DNA of 24,736 bases. Source: Neelides folsomi. Lineage: Eukaryota; Arthropoda; Collembola; Neelipleona; Neelidae. Positions 10,401 to 19,805 of this stretch are shown here, piece by piece. Position 1 is the first letter of the stretch; each line of letters starts with the position of its first letter. The DNA lies in NCBI GenBank assembly GCA_034687125.1, contig JAQGBZ010000630.1, positions 1 through 24,736 on the forward strand. Reading direction: 5' to 3'. The position numbers and the translations under genes are program-made. Below the pieces are notes generated by a model. The model was not told the origin of the DNA. It saw only the letters and a program-made list of their open reading frames with translations, and did no database searches.

Positions 10401-11395
10401 CAATATGAGTGAAATGAGTGAAATGGGGAATTTGGCTACGTTTACTTTACGAGCTAAAACAAACATCAGTTATTCGCTCTCCTTCGAGAAGATGAATAAT
10501 TTCTTTTTAAGTGTGAACGAATTCTTTGAGGCTGAAATGAAAGATGCACCTGAAGGATTGAAAAATGGATTCTTCGTTTCCGCTCATTTGGATTTTTATG
10601 ATCTTCAACAGAGTTTAATGTGGAATACTTGGAGTTCAGTCAGTCTCTCAGCCTTTATTTGTTTTATTCTTCTTTGGATTTCCACATGGAAATTTTCTGT
10701 GGCTACTGGTGCCGCTTTCTCTATTATTGCAACAGGTATTTGAATAATTTAAATAAAAAAATATTTAGTTAACTATTTTTTTCTACTGCTAGAAGATTTA
10801 TCCGTTGATCGTTATTCTAAATAATGTTTTAATATGAAAAATATTACTTTTAGTGATCGTCTCGTCGGCAATTTTAATCAAAGCTTTCAATTGGAAACTT
10901 GGAGTTTTTGAATCAATTGCTGTTACCGTCGCAGTTGGACTCTCAGATTTTACAGCTCATCATTCAATTGAATATTCTAAACGCAAGTCTGTTGCTGGAA
11001 TGGCTGGTCCAACGATGTTTGCGGCATTAACAACTCTGACCATGGGTTTTATGATAATGAATCTCTCCAATGTGTTAGTGTATGAAGAAATTGGATCTTT
11101 TTTCTTCGTTCTCATCCTTGTTAGTTGGCTTTATGCAGTTTTCTTCCTTGCTCCAATTCTTGCACTCCTTCAAAAATTAGCAGAAAAAGGATTTACCATT
11201 TGTTGTTCGAAGCGTCGAAGCGATCATGCTGCGCCAGAAGATACGTCGTCTTTAGTGGAAGATGCAAGCAGAATTTATATTAATCCTTCAGTGGCTGAAG
11301 CTTTTGAAGAACCTTCTGATGCGAACAAAAAAGAACCTATTTTAGTAGAAAAATTAAAGCTTTTAAAAAGAAGTGCAAAAGAAACTACAGTTTAA
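7465..11395 (+). CDS. Dispatched-like RND transporter with altered ion-coupling residues
   Basis: Nine exons join in frame: 7465-7650, 7764-7932, 8038-8258, 8344-8523, 8616-8757, 8899-9132, 9223-9430, 9528-10735 and 10854-11395, giving 1029 aa. Dispatched proteins have 12 TM segments with a sterol-sensing domain and export lipid-modified Hedgehog using a cation gradient. Visible family marks are FDDPYLGFETR after TM1 and a sterol-sensing region at about 300-450 ending in TTAGAFFASLTT. The second extracellular loop has WGLMSSD and CKAIQKQSFYD blocks, and GGPTA-like AGPTMFAALTTL follows TM10. TM4 reads GIGTDG (378-383), where Dispatched has GxGxDD, and TM10 reads VGLSDF with Asp881, one residue shorter than the usual GLxVDF. 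A furin-type RKRR is at 105-108. The tail is short (about 70 aa). The match is closer to Dispatched than to Patched or PTCHD, and a divergent paralogue is likely. A non-canonical ATTAAA follows at 11411. Confidence 0.85.
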
Positions 11396-11586
11396 AATAA
11401 CGTTCTTTTAATTAAACTTTTAATTAAGCCAATGTCTTATTTTTATTTTTAAATAGTCTTATTTTTAAATTTAAATTTTCGAGACTTTTATATATTAACG
11501 AGGTTATTTAGAAATATTTTCCATTTTGCTATATTAAGAAATTGTAAATATTTATATATTCATAGTAAGGTAATTTAAAAGGGAAG

Positions 11587-11767
11587 GCCATGGAGCATCG
11601 AAAGCCAAAGCATCTAAATACTAAAGCATCTAAAACAAAAGCATCTAATGCTAAAGCATCGAAGTATAAAAGCATCTACATATAAAAGAATCGAAGCATA
11701 TAAGGATCGAAACACTAAAGCATCGATTGATTTTTTGATCGAATGCAAATAGGATCTAATAATTTCC
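11587..11767. repeat. Left arm of foldback element, 15-16-bp tandem units
   Basis: Successive units include AAAGCATCTAAATACT, AAAGCATCTAAAACA, AAAGCATCTAATGCT, AAAGCATCGAAGTATA and AAAGCATCTACATATA. They end in a non-repetitive 30-bp segment that is also mirrored in the right arm. Confidence 0.85.
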
Positions 11768-12217
11768 GAATACAATTACAGCTCCAAAAATGTAGGAACC
11801 TTAATACAAATTTCATTGTGCTTATATGTAAAAGAACAATCTTACCTTACCTATCTTTTAGTTACCTTTTGATTATTATTTTTTAATGGCCTTTTTTTAT
11901 TTACTGACCTTTATTTTGATTTAATAATTTTTTAATACACGAAAACAATTTTTAAAGTCACCCTTTTATCGATGATTTTGTTATTAATTAAGTAAAACTT
12001 ATTTATTTATTTATATATATATATATATTAATTATATTTCAATTTAATGTGCTTAAATCGTTATTTTAGAGTATAGTTTTATTGTGTTCATGGAATACCC
12101 GGAATAGGGATTACTTCCAATTATACAGTAAACATATCTTGGGGTATGAAATCAAAATGGTTTAATTCATTTGTCAATAATTTTGTTAATGGTTGTATTT
12201 TTAAACAAAAATCAAAT

Positions 12218-12397
12218 ACTCGAAATTTAGATCCTATTGGCATTCGATCAAAAAATTAATAGATGCTTTAGTGTTTCGATTCTTTAATGCTTAGATGCTT
12301 TTGTATGTCGATCCTTATATCTTTAGATCCTTTAGTTTTAGATGGAAATGTTTAGATGCTTTAGTATTCGATGCTATTGTTTTCGATGCTGCAGGGC
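12218..12397. repeat. Right arm of foldback element, inverted
   Basis: The reverse complement carries the same unit core (AAAGCATCTAA with variants AAAGGATCTAA and AAAGAATCGAA) in an order matching the left arm except for small expansions. The arms may have exchanged or slipped units. Confidence 0.85.
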
Positions 12398-12878
12398 ACT
12401 CTCAATTTAATAAATATTGAATTTATTTTAGAACCAAAATATTACATGTTTTGATGTTTAAATTGCCCAAAGTTAATTTTGTATTTGTATTGTATTTGTA
12501 AGTTAATTAAATTCACTTTTATACCTTGTTTATAGATAAAATTTAATCGTATTGATTTAACCAAGAAGTGTATACATACACTAATTAACTTAAATAATAC
12601 ATACATAAATAGAGTACATACAGTGCAATTTCATCGAAAATTCAATTTTGAATCAATTTATATTTACCATATTTTTACGCGATATTCATAAATAAATACT
12701 TACACAAGCCATATTTTGGTATTAGAAAAATATATTTTTTAATTAATTAATTAAATTTAAGTTTACAAACTAACATTTAGTTCGTTAAAAATAATGTTTA
12801 CCTAAATAGTTATACAACTGTAGATGCGAGTACTATCATTATTACACAAAACTACATTTTTACTTTGATTTCAAATGT
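12398..12878. other. AT-rich spacer, 3' flank of the minus-strand FABP gene
   Basis: I see no gene here. The segment is very AT-rich. Its right part should hold the 3' untranslated region of the minus-strand gene ending at 12879, but I see no unambiguous AATAAA on that strand close to the stop. Confidence 0.4.
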
Positions 12879-13562
12879 TCAATGTAACAATTTTTTATAA
12901 ATTCGATTAACGAGAGTTCCAGGCGCAATAAGCGAATGGGTCATTTTTTCTCCATCGAATTTCCTCAGTTGCTTTACCTCTCCTTTCACACCCTCACACT
13001 TTTGGATTTGAAGCAGCGTATCATTGCGCTCCAGCGAAAACACAGACTTGCACTTTGTTCCCTTTTGACCTTCTTCCTCCACAGAATCCCCGAGATGGAA
13101 AGAATATTCTTTGGTTCTTTCTTCATATTCACTCCAAATCCTCCACTTTTCATCATCATCTACAGAAATGACTGTTTTAGGGTTAGAGTGACGAAGTGGA
13201 GATGCAGAAAGAGACGCGTGGATAAATCTCCCGAATCGAGTTGAGTCAACATAAGAATCTCCACGTGGTGAACGCTGGAGCTCGTATACTCCTTCAATCA
13301 ACGGATACTTATATTCGATCTCGTCTCCTCTATTAACTCACAATCGGATCAATTAGAAAAATCCCAATTCATAAATGAATTAAGTATAATTACAAATATT
13401 TATGCAGAAATTGGCTTACGCATATAAGTTGTTAATTTAGTTAAACAGTATGAAAAACAAATGAAAGACACAAGCTTAAATATGTAATTTGGACGATTTA
13501 ATTACTTACGTTGTGAAGTATAAAGTTGCAAGGAGGAACGAAGATATGATGAGTAATCTCAT
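12879..13562 (-). CDS. Fatty-acid-binding-protein-like lipid carrier with signal peptide
   Basis: Two minus-strand exons, 13562-13510 and 13329-12879, join in phase to give 167 aa. Exon 1 encodes MRLLIISSFLLATLYFTT, a typical signal peptide. The donor is GTAAGT and the acceptor TTAATAG; using the AG eight bases earlier would meet a stop, which fixes the junction. The rest follows the intracellular lipid-binding (FABP/CRABP) pattern: a start strand EGVYELQRS, then YSFHLGDSVEEE, KCKSVFSLERNDTLLQIQK, and an end strand LVNRIYKKL with the R-x-Y pair that binds the ligand carboxylate in FABPs. An internal Arg in KQLRKFDG fits the second conserved Arg. FABPs are normally cytosolic, so export is unusual; secreted members are known in nematodes. 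Calling it a FABP-fold lipid carrier is firm; the ligand is unknown. Confidence 0.8.
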
Positions 13563-13671
13563 TTTGAAAGTAAAAAAGAAAAATAATGCTTGTATTTTGA
13601 ATCAGGAATGATACCTGATACCTGTGAGAGACGTTGATGATTGAAATGAAATTGCTCAACTCACCTCACAT

Positions 13672-13680
13672 CTTTATATA
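13672..13680 (-). promoter_or_regulatory. TATA box of the secreted FABP-like gene
   Basis: Minus-strand TATATAAAG is followed about 30 bases downstream by TCATTT, which fits the arthropod initiator TCAKTY near 13650. This implies an 85-90-base 5' untranslated region before the ATG at 13562 and supports the signal-peptide exon as the first one. Confidence 0.6.
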
Positions 13681-13681
13681 A

Positions 13682-14231
13682 CCTGATTTATAGCGTCTTT
13701 GACTGTATGAGTAGTATCGGGTAAATCGACTAACTTTCACTCCTTGAGCTATTTTGTTTTTTCTAATCGTTTGTGACTTCCATTTTGTATGCACATTTAA
13801 AACAAAAATAACGGAATTATCTAACTAAACATAGACAGTGATAAGTTTGATAAGCTACTTATTCTAATTCATAAAAATTAAGCATGTATACATTTCTGAA
13901 CGTGTGTATTAATAAAAGAAGATTCAATCTTTCACCTAAGTATGTTTTACGCAATCTCTTATCATTTTTTATTTTACATTGTGAGAAATGGTCAATGATT
14001 TGTCTTTTACAGTAAGCGTATGAGAACAAGCTCCCTCCCATGAGTTTTTTCTCTCCAAGAGTTCATAAGGAAAAAAGGTTTAATTATCAGGAAAATCTAT
14101 TCTCACTAATGTGGTATCTGTATTTACATATTTATCAACCTTACTGCATTTGTTTTTTTTAAATGTATAAAGTTGACACTTACCACCTTGTATTAGTTAA
14201 AGTCCATTTTACAGTTTTTAGAGACTTGTAG
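13682..14231. other. Unannotated spacer upstream of the FABP-like gene
   Basis: Beyond the core promoter there is AT-rich sequence with no supported gene. A 60-codon minus-strand open stretch at 13859-14041 has no start context or recognisable content. Confidence 0.35.
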
Positions 14232-14396
14232 ATTTTGCCACTACAGATATGTGTAGATTGTACAGTGTACAGAAAATGCAGAAATGGAACAACTATTGAT
14301 ATTCAATTTACAAAATGTATGAGTTTGTTGAAGGATGCTTACATGAGTATTGTCTTGTCTTCACTGTTGTCTGTTCATGGAAAAAGTTTAAAAGGG
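14232..14396 (+). other. Unrecognised 55-codon open stretch with flanking splice-like sites
   Basis: An open frame bounded by ACTTGTAG on the left and GGTAAT on the right could be an internal exon. It reads ...ICVDCTVYRKCRNG... and ...SLLSVHGKSLKG, with three Cys in the first part. I recognise no family, and no phase-compatible partner exon was found. It may be a decayed gene or chance. Confidence 0.2.
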
Positions 14397-14782
14397 GTAA
14401 TTGACCCACTTTTTAAATGTTCCTTGAATATTCATGTTTTTTAGAGATCATCGACAATGTTTGAATTGAATTCCTTAAGACATTTATCAGATTTTATCTA
14501 TATCCAACTGTATCAACTAACTCTACATTAATCTTATGAGTTCTTTCTTTTAATCTTTCAATTAAACTTTTTAAGAATCTTGTTTGATTTTTGATCTATA
14601 GCACCTTTGTTAATCTTTATAAAAAGGGAAAGGTCAAGAGAATTAAAAACAAAAAATGAATAATGAATACACATCTGTAGAGTATATCAATTGATTGATA
14701 GATGAAAATAATGAGATTTAATCCATCATGTATGTCATTGGAAAATATTTAGAGACAAAGAATGCAGTGTTCTTAATTTCAG
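14397..14782. other. Unannotated spacer between two open stretches
   Basis: AT-rich sequence with no supported gene. It ends in TTCTTAATTTCAG, a good acceptor-like sequence directly before the next open stretch. Confidence 0.3.
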
Positions 14783-14969
14783 ATATTATGAAAAAGGAAA
14801 AAAACTACAGAAAGGGAAACCTGACTATATGATGCAGTGTTTAAAAACTGAAAAAGACATCGACGACATTTATAAAGATGTTTTATTTCAAATTGAGTTT
14901 TTGACGTTTCATCAGTATTTTTCAAAAATAAATAATTCTTTGTTCACAATGTTCGCATTCAACATTTAA
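14783..14969 (+). other. Unrecognised 61-codon terminal-exon-like open stretch
   Basis: After a strong acceptor-like TTAATTTCAG the frame stays open from 14784 to a TAA at 14967-14969. It encodes a charged, then hydrophobic stretch including KTEKDIDDIYKDVLFQIEF. Length and composition suggest coding origin, but I recognise no family. Its right end overlaps the minus-strand ATTAAA assigned to the neighbouring gene. A pseudogene fragment is the likeliest explanation. Confidence 0.22.
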
Positions 14970-15016
14970 TCATTATGTATTAGAATTTAGAATAAATATT
15001 AAATAAATAATATTAA

Positions 15017-16140
15017 TTAGTTGTATCCTCCGCTCGGCTGCTGTGTTTCCTTATCCTTTTCTTTACCTTTATCACTGTCATCATTGCTCCCACTAAATCC
15101 ACTTGTTAATGATGAGAAAGCTCCTTTGAGACCGGAAAGCCCAGGTATTTTATTCGACACATTGGGGATTAATTTTTTCAGCATTTGTTTATCAGGAAGA
15201 CCCTAAAAATACAAAAGTAATATATGAAATTAATGATATTTAATAGTTAATTACTGCTTACATTTTTAATGTTTTTCACTTCATCTTTAACTCCATCCCT
15301 GAGTTCAGTGAAAGATTTCACATAAAGTTGCATGGTTTCTTTCAACATGTTTTTAACACCAGAGAAATTGAGAGTAGATTTAAGTAATGAAAAAATTTGT
15401 CCAAATCCTCCACCCTTTCCACTCTCTTCAGGCATTCCTTCAGGATCTGCTTCTTCTCCACCGTCTTGACATCCAGCACCTTGTTGTAGCTCCTGTGGTT
15501 GTTGTTGTTGATTATTATTATTATTGCCCATCACGTAGCCCATTTGATTACTGATTTGATTTCTCCCTTGGTCATTGTTGTTTGCATTGTTGACATAACC
15601 CATATTGACAATGCTCATCGTTTGGAAATTAGAATCTGTTGGTGTTAACGTAAATTTGTAAATTGCAGCGGCAGCAGGAACAGCAGGGACTGCAGGTATA
15701 GCCGAAGTTGACGTCGGACGATTCATTCCTTGCGTCATTCCATTGTTGCTATTCACATAACCACTGTTAATTGTACTATAGCCTCCATTATTCGTCGTTG
15801 TCATCATGGAAAAAGGAGTTGTACTAAAACTGAATCCATTATTGCTGGTCATTGACGTGAGAGTTGTGACTGTATTTTGAGGATTTCTTGTATAACCACC
15901 AGAGACTGGAGTATTCGTACTTGAAAACTGAGGAACATTATTGTTCTTATTTTGATTGTAATTGTTGATTGTGGAATAACCGCCTTGGTTTGACTGAGGA
16001 ACTGGTGGTTCCCGTTTGAGACGAAATTCACCGCGGTAAGTCCAAGGTTCACTGGGCGGGTAGGAAAAGGCGGGAATGAAGAAAAAAATAGAAACGAGAA
16101 TTGAGTGAGGCTGAATGAGACCACTTGAGACCATTTTCAC
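15017..16140 (-). CDS. Secreted Asn/Gln-rich low-complexity protein, unknown role
   Basis: Two exons, 16140-15262 and 15202-15017, join in phase 0 (AAT, then GGT) to give 354 aa. The N-terminus has a hydrophobic core ILVSIFFFIPAFS, a good signal peptide; translation could equally begin at Met3. A basic LKREPP follows at about 42 and might be processed. Residues 45-230 are rich in Asn, Gln, Ser, Thr and Gly. They carry repeated Gly-Tyr motifs (GGYSTIN twice, GYVN twice, GGYTR, GYVMG), a PAVPAVPAAAA run and a poly-Asn/poly-Gln block. An acidic GEEADPEGMPEES segment leads to a non-repetitive C-terminal domain (about 245-330) of amphipathic, Lys-rich stretches and leucines. The last residues return to SGGYN. 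No enzyme motif is visible. An extracellular structural or adhesive role is a guess from composition only. A minus-strand ATTAAA lies at 14965-14970. Confidence 0.72.
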
Positions 16141-16338
16141 TTTTCATTCACTCCCAGTTAAAGCCAACTGAGGAAGAAGGTGACGACTGACAACTGATAG
16201 TGAATGTCTTCACTCCTCTTCCCACGCCCTTCTTCCATTTTCCTTATGACTTTTTTACCCTCGTGTCGTTAATCCACTTTTCGTTAATCCACTCTTTGCC
16301 TCTTTTCACTCTGTTTACTAACTTGAGATAACATTCCT

Positions 16339-16347
16339 CTTTTTATA
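16339..16347 (-). promoter_or_regulatory. Possible TATA box of the Asn/Gln-rich secreted-protein gene
   Basis: Minus-strand TATAAAAAG lies about 200 bases before the ATG at 16140. No exact initiator follows at the expected distance, so this is a weaker call than the FABP promoter. Confidence 0.35.
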
Positions 16348-16570
16348 AGTCTCGTTTGGTTCAGACTTTTATACCTATATGTTGATTAGTCGATACAAAT
16401 CATTGTTTTGATCGAGATAGCTTGGATGTATTCAAAAAGCAGTCAGTAAAATATTCGAGCAAAAGTAAATAAAGTAACATTATTCTTTCAGAAATGGATA
16501 GGAATTTATTGTTCAATGTATTTTATGAATAGCCGTTGTAATACATTCAAATTTAATAGTTATTTTGTTA

Positions 16571-16576
16571 TTTATT
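16571..16576 (-). promoter_or_regulatory. Poly(A) signal of the FASTK-family gene
   Basis: TTTATT on the plus strand is AATAAA on the minus strand, about 92 bases after the stop at 16668. It is the nearest canonical hexamer in the right orientation. Confidence 0.55.
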
Positions 16577-16667
16577 CTTAAAAATACAAATAGTAAAATG
16601 ACTAAATTACTCATAAATATTACATAGTTATGCTCATTTGAATGAGCAAACAAAAATATTAAGAACA

Positions 16668-18831
16668 CTATAAAAACATGTCTGCTGTTTGATAATGGCT
16701 AAGCTCGAAAGTTCGTTCGATTATTCCTTTCATAAGTCGAGGTTCCGATTTTGCCCTTAAAACCTAATAACAATAATAAAATAAATACTATTATCATACA
16801 AGTTAAATATATTTAGGTTAAAATGTGAAAATTGAGATAAAAAATATTCAATTTTTTGACTAACCTCTTCAGCATCAAAATGAAGGACTGTTTCATTAAG
16901 AATTCGAGCATGACGAGCTCTTAACATTTGCATCCCTACAAAAATTTGTCCATCCCTGCAATAATGTTCTGGTGGATGCATCAAAGCCCATACTTTTTTC
17001 CCATCTTCCTTCCACTCAACGTCAACAACGTGAAGGGAGGATTTTGGAACGCTTGGCATTCCCACGCCGACTTCGCCACTCACAGCTTTTGAAAGAATTT
17101 CTCTCGATGCGAGGATTCGACCATCAATCCACGATCTTCGAACGCCGTTCTTTGGAAGTCTCCTCGTCCACTTCATTCCGCATTCAAGCCAAAGACTAGT
17201 ATCCAAAAGTTGTAATCGATTTCGCACCCTTAATGATCCCCTATAAATAAATTAAAAAAATAAATTAAACTAATGATTTTATATGACAAAAATAATTATT
17301 TTTATATAAATACTCACGCTTCTGATGATTGAGAAGAAAACAATGAATGGATAAAATAGGGAGTGAAGAGGGCTGGAGATAAATTAAGAGGATATTTCTT
17401 CACATAAACGAAAGAAAGAAGAAGGTCGAGAAGTGAAGAAGGAGAGATATTTTTCCGTTCCAATTCCACTGTATTTTCTGCTGCTGTCCAAAATTCTGGT
17501 TTTAAGGAACAATATGACAATTGGCCGAGTGGAGTTAAGAGCGAAATTGCTTCCTCTGCTCCAGCTTGTCCATTTTTCCACAAAGAAATAAAGATATCAG
17601 CCGAAGCTGAAAGAAGTTCATCTTCACGTAATCGTTCTTGAGCAGCGTATTTAAGTAAACTGCTTACAACTCGCCAGTCACCCGTTCTCCCACGAGCAAC
17701 TGACCATTTACGAATGCTCTGCAATGTAATTAAAAAATATAATGAAAAGACAAATTACTATAAACTAATTATATTTTTGCTATAAATCTATTAGAAAGTT
17801 TTACATTAAAAAATGACTCGTCGACAAATGAGAGATCGGTAAATGAACGTGTGATTTTCAATAAATCTTCTTCCGTCGTTCGATGAAGGTGAATTGAAAG
17901 AGCTCGTGTTAAGGCACAAAGAAGTCTATGAGTTGGTCGATGGTTTCGAAGTAATTCAATAATTTGACTAATCTCGGTTGGCTTCAAAATTCTCCAACGA
18001 TCCAAAATTCTTCTTTCAATCATGTTTAGAACGTAAGACTATTTTATAAATATTATTCTATCAGTATTAACTTTTTATTATCAAATGGTAAATAATGATT
18101 AAAATGTTATGTACCCGGCTTTTTGAAAGATGAGGAAGTGATTGCGATAGAGCAATGAGATCATTTGTATTTATTGTAGGAGGCAACGCTGTCCAAAGTT
18201 CATCAGCCAATCTTTGATGACCATGGAAAAATAAAGTCTTCATGGCATTTCCAACAGTTGACACTTTCTCACTCCCTTCAACAACTCTGATGTGAAGGGT
18301 TTCACAAAGGAGATTTGATTCTTCTGAAGACTTGTCAACAAGTTCAAGTGCATCGACCATTAAATTAGGATCCCGAGAAGAGGCCACAACTGTTACAAGT
18401 TTCTTCAATAATGCGTCTCTTGCAAATGAAGACGGATGGTCTGTGAGACGACGGAGGACTGCCACTGCTGCCCTGGGACTTACTGCTTCGATCGTGGATA
18501 AAAAACGAAGAACGTCGTTTTCGGTTGTACATGTTGAGAAACAGTTGATTAGAGATTCTTCTTCTTCGCAGTCAATTTCTAATAATTTAAATAAAATGCC
18601 AATGACATCGTATACCATACAAATTAAGAATTATTAATAGGTATATGATAATCATTTTTAAATTAATAAATGCTCACCAACGATCCGAGGCTCTTGGTTT
18701 GAAGATTTGAGTATTGGAATTGGCAATTCTGCCATTCCCACACCGTCTTGTAGGATAAGACTGCTTTCGCCGATCTTTTTTGAAAAACATCTTTGAAATG
18801 TTGAAAATAAATGAATGCTTCTACGCATCAT
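16668..18831 (-). CDS. FASTK-family mitochondrial RNA-binding protein with RAP domain
   Basis: Six minus-strand exons join in frame: 18831-18678, 18578-18115, 18038-17805, 17718-17318, 17240-16865 and 16763-16668, giving 574 aa. FASTK-family proteins act in mitochondria on processing and stability of mitochondrial RNA. The start chosen is the first ATG (MMRRSIHLFSTFQRCFSKK), an Arg-rich, Ser/Phe-rich presequence; the upstream open sequence has no ATG. Residues 55-330 are Leu-rich helical repeats. A FAST_1/FAST_2-like part follows, with SLLDLLLSFVYVKKYPLNLS and RLQLLDTSLWLE (near 426-437). The C-terminal RAP-like domain (about 480-550) contains VWALMHPPEHY and MLRARHARILNETVLHFDA. The last junction was set by the only acceptor (TTATTAG) that keeps a protein-like frame ending ADMFL. 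Which subfamily member (FASTKD1-5, TBRG4) it represents cannot be decided here. Confidence 0.8.
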
Positions 18832-19684
18832 ATAAATAATAAATACGATGAAATGTAGATAATAATAATAATAACGTGATGACACTTTTTCACATTTAAC
18901 CTAATCAGACCAGAATTTCAACAATAACATAAGCCGTCGTAAGCGGAACACGATGTCATTCCATTTACTTCTTTCGTAATTATTTCTCTTCGACTCTTGT
19001 TAATTTTTTCTTCATTAAATTTTTAAAAGTAGAGCCAAACAAGTGTTTCTTCTCCCTTATTTTATTTCTTTTCTGGACGAAACTTAAACTTGCATCATTT
19101 TATTTTTTTATTCTCGTCTTATAGTTTTCCCACCTCGTCTTTTTACAAAGTTGAGCATTTAGATAATAAACTGCTCAGAATTTTAAAGGGGCTGAAAGAT
19201 ACATCTTTCAGAACAGAACATTTCGAGGATTCGCCTAAATTGCCTATACATTAATAGCCTAATATTTAATTTTGTTTATTTAATACATATATTATTAATA
19301 ATAGTACTAATAAGGAAGTTCATCCATGATAATGATCAACATTAGATTTTACTCTTTGATTTATTACTCATAAAGTAAATATTTATATTTATCTAAATAT
19401 TACTGGTATTTTAGCAATTGATTTTTTTATCGTGCGTTCATCCATATAGTCAGTTTAAATATCAGATATTATATTTTTCTGTAAATATAAAAATCAACTT
19501 TCATAATATACTACTTATCTTTATATTTCAAATATGTTCAAAATATACCTATGATACATCTAATTTTAACAATGTATGATCAATCATTTACAATTATAGT
19601 GTCGTTCTTTTATAGCTTAATTACCTATTAGATAATTGATCTTTAACTTTAAATAAAACTCTGATTGGACAAACATTTGAGGGT
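18832..19684. other. Spacer between divergently transcribed genes
   Basis: This segment separates the minus-strand FASTK-family gene from the plus-strand Ig gene and must hold the promoter of the first. It is AT-rich with a pyrimidine-rich stretch near 19000-19140. I see no gene, RNA or clear TATA box for the minus-strand gene. Confidence 0.45.
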
Positions 19685-19691
19685 TATAAAA
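19685..19691 (+). promoter_or_regulatory. Candidate TATA box of the Ig membrane-protein gene
   Basis: TATAAAA is followed 30-36 bases later by ATTCAATTG, close to an arthropod initiator. The predicted 5' leader (about 19721-19805) contains a 16-bp tandem duplication, TTGAGAGAGTGAGTAG and its near copy. Confidence 0.45.
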
Positions 19692-19726
19692 TACTAATGG
19701 GAAGAGCAGATTATTGACATTCAATT

Positions 19727-19760
19727 GTTGAGAGAGTGAGTAGTTGAGAGAGTGAGTGAG
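19727..19760. repeat. Short GA-rich tandem duplication in the leader of the Ig gene
   Basis: Two near-identical 16-bp units (TTGAGAGAGTGAGTAG and TTGAGAGAGTGAGTGA) stand head to tail just after the predicted transcription start. GAGA-like repeats can bind GAGA factor in insects; a role here is not shown. Confidence 0.6.
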
Positions 19761-19805
19761 ATCGTAGATTTCATTATATGATTGAGAAATTTCACTTGTC
19801 AGAGA

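Larger units (their letters stand above)
11587..12397. mobile_element. Foldback-type element with repeat-built inverted ends
   Basis: About 180 bp at 11587-11767 is repeated in inverted orientation at about 12218-12397. The tips align as GCCATGGAGCATCG and GCCCTGCAGCATCG, and the inner ends as TTTTTTGATCGAATGCAAAT and its near copy. Each arm consists of degenerate tandem units of 15-16 bp with the core AAAGCATCTAA or AAAGCATCGAA, about eight per arm. This architecture is known from foldback transposons such as Drosophila FB. The ~450-bp interior is AT-rich, includes a (TA)n run at 12012-12028, and has no coding capacity. I found no clear target-site duplication, so the exact ends are uncertain by a few bases. 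Confidence 0.78.
16141..16667. other. Spacer between two minus-strand genes
   Basis: The left part should be the 5' leader and promoter of the Asn/Gln-rich gene. The right part holds the 3' flank of the FASTK-family gene, with its poly(A) signal. I see no further gene. Confidence 0.5.

Noticed and set aside
7465..11395. Calling the RND-type gene Patched or PTCHD
   Set aside because: The TM1-adjacent PxFxDPxxGFE block, the WG...D...D second loop and the AGPTMFAALTT block after TM10 fit Dispatched better.
12936..13244. 102-codon plus-strand open frame opposite the FABP-like gene
   Set aside because: It is antisense to a recognisable FABP-like frame and its content is not protein-like.
15021..15206. 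Plus-strand 61-codon open frame at the end of the Asn/Gln-rich gene
   Set aside because: It is the antisense shadow of exon 2 of the minus-strand gene, which joins in frame to exon 1.
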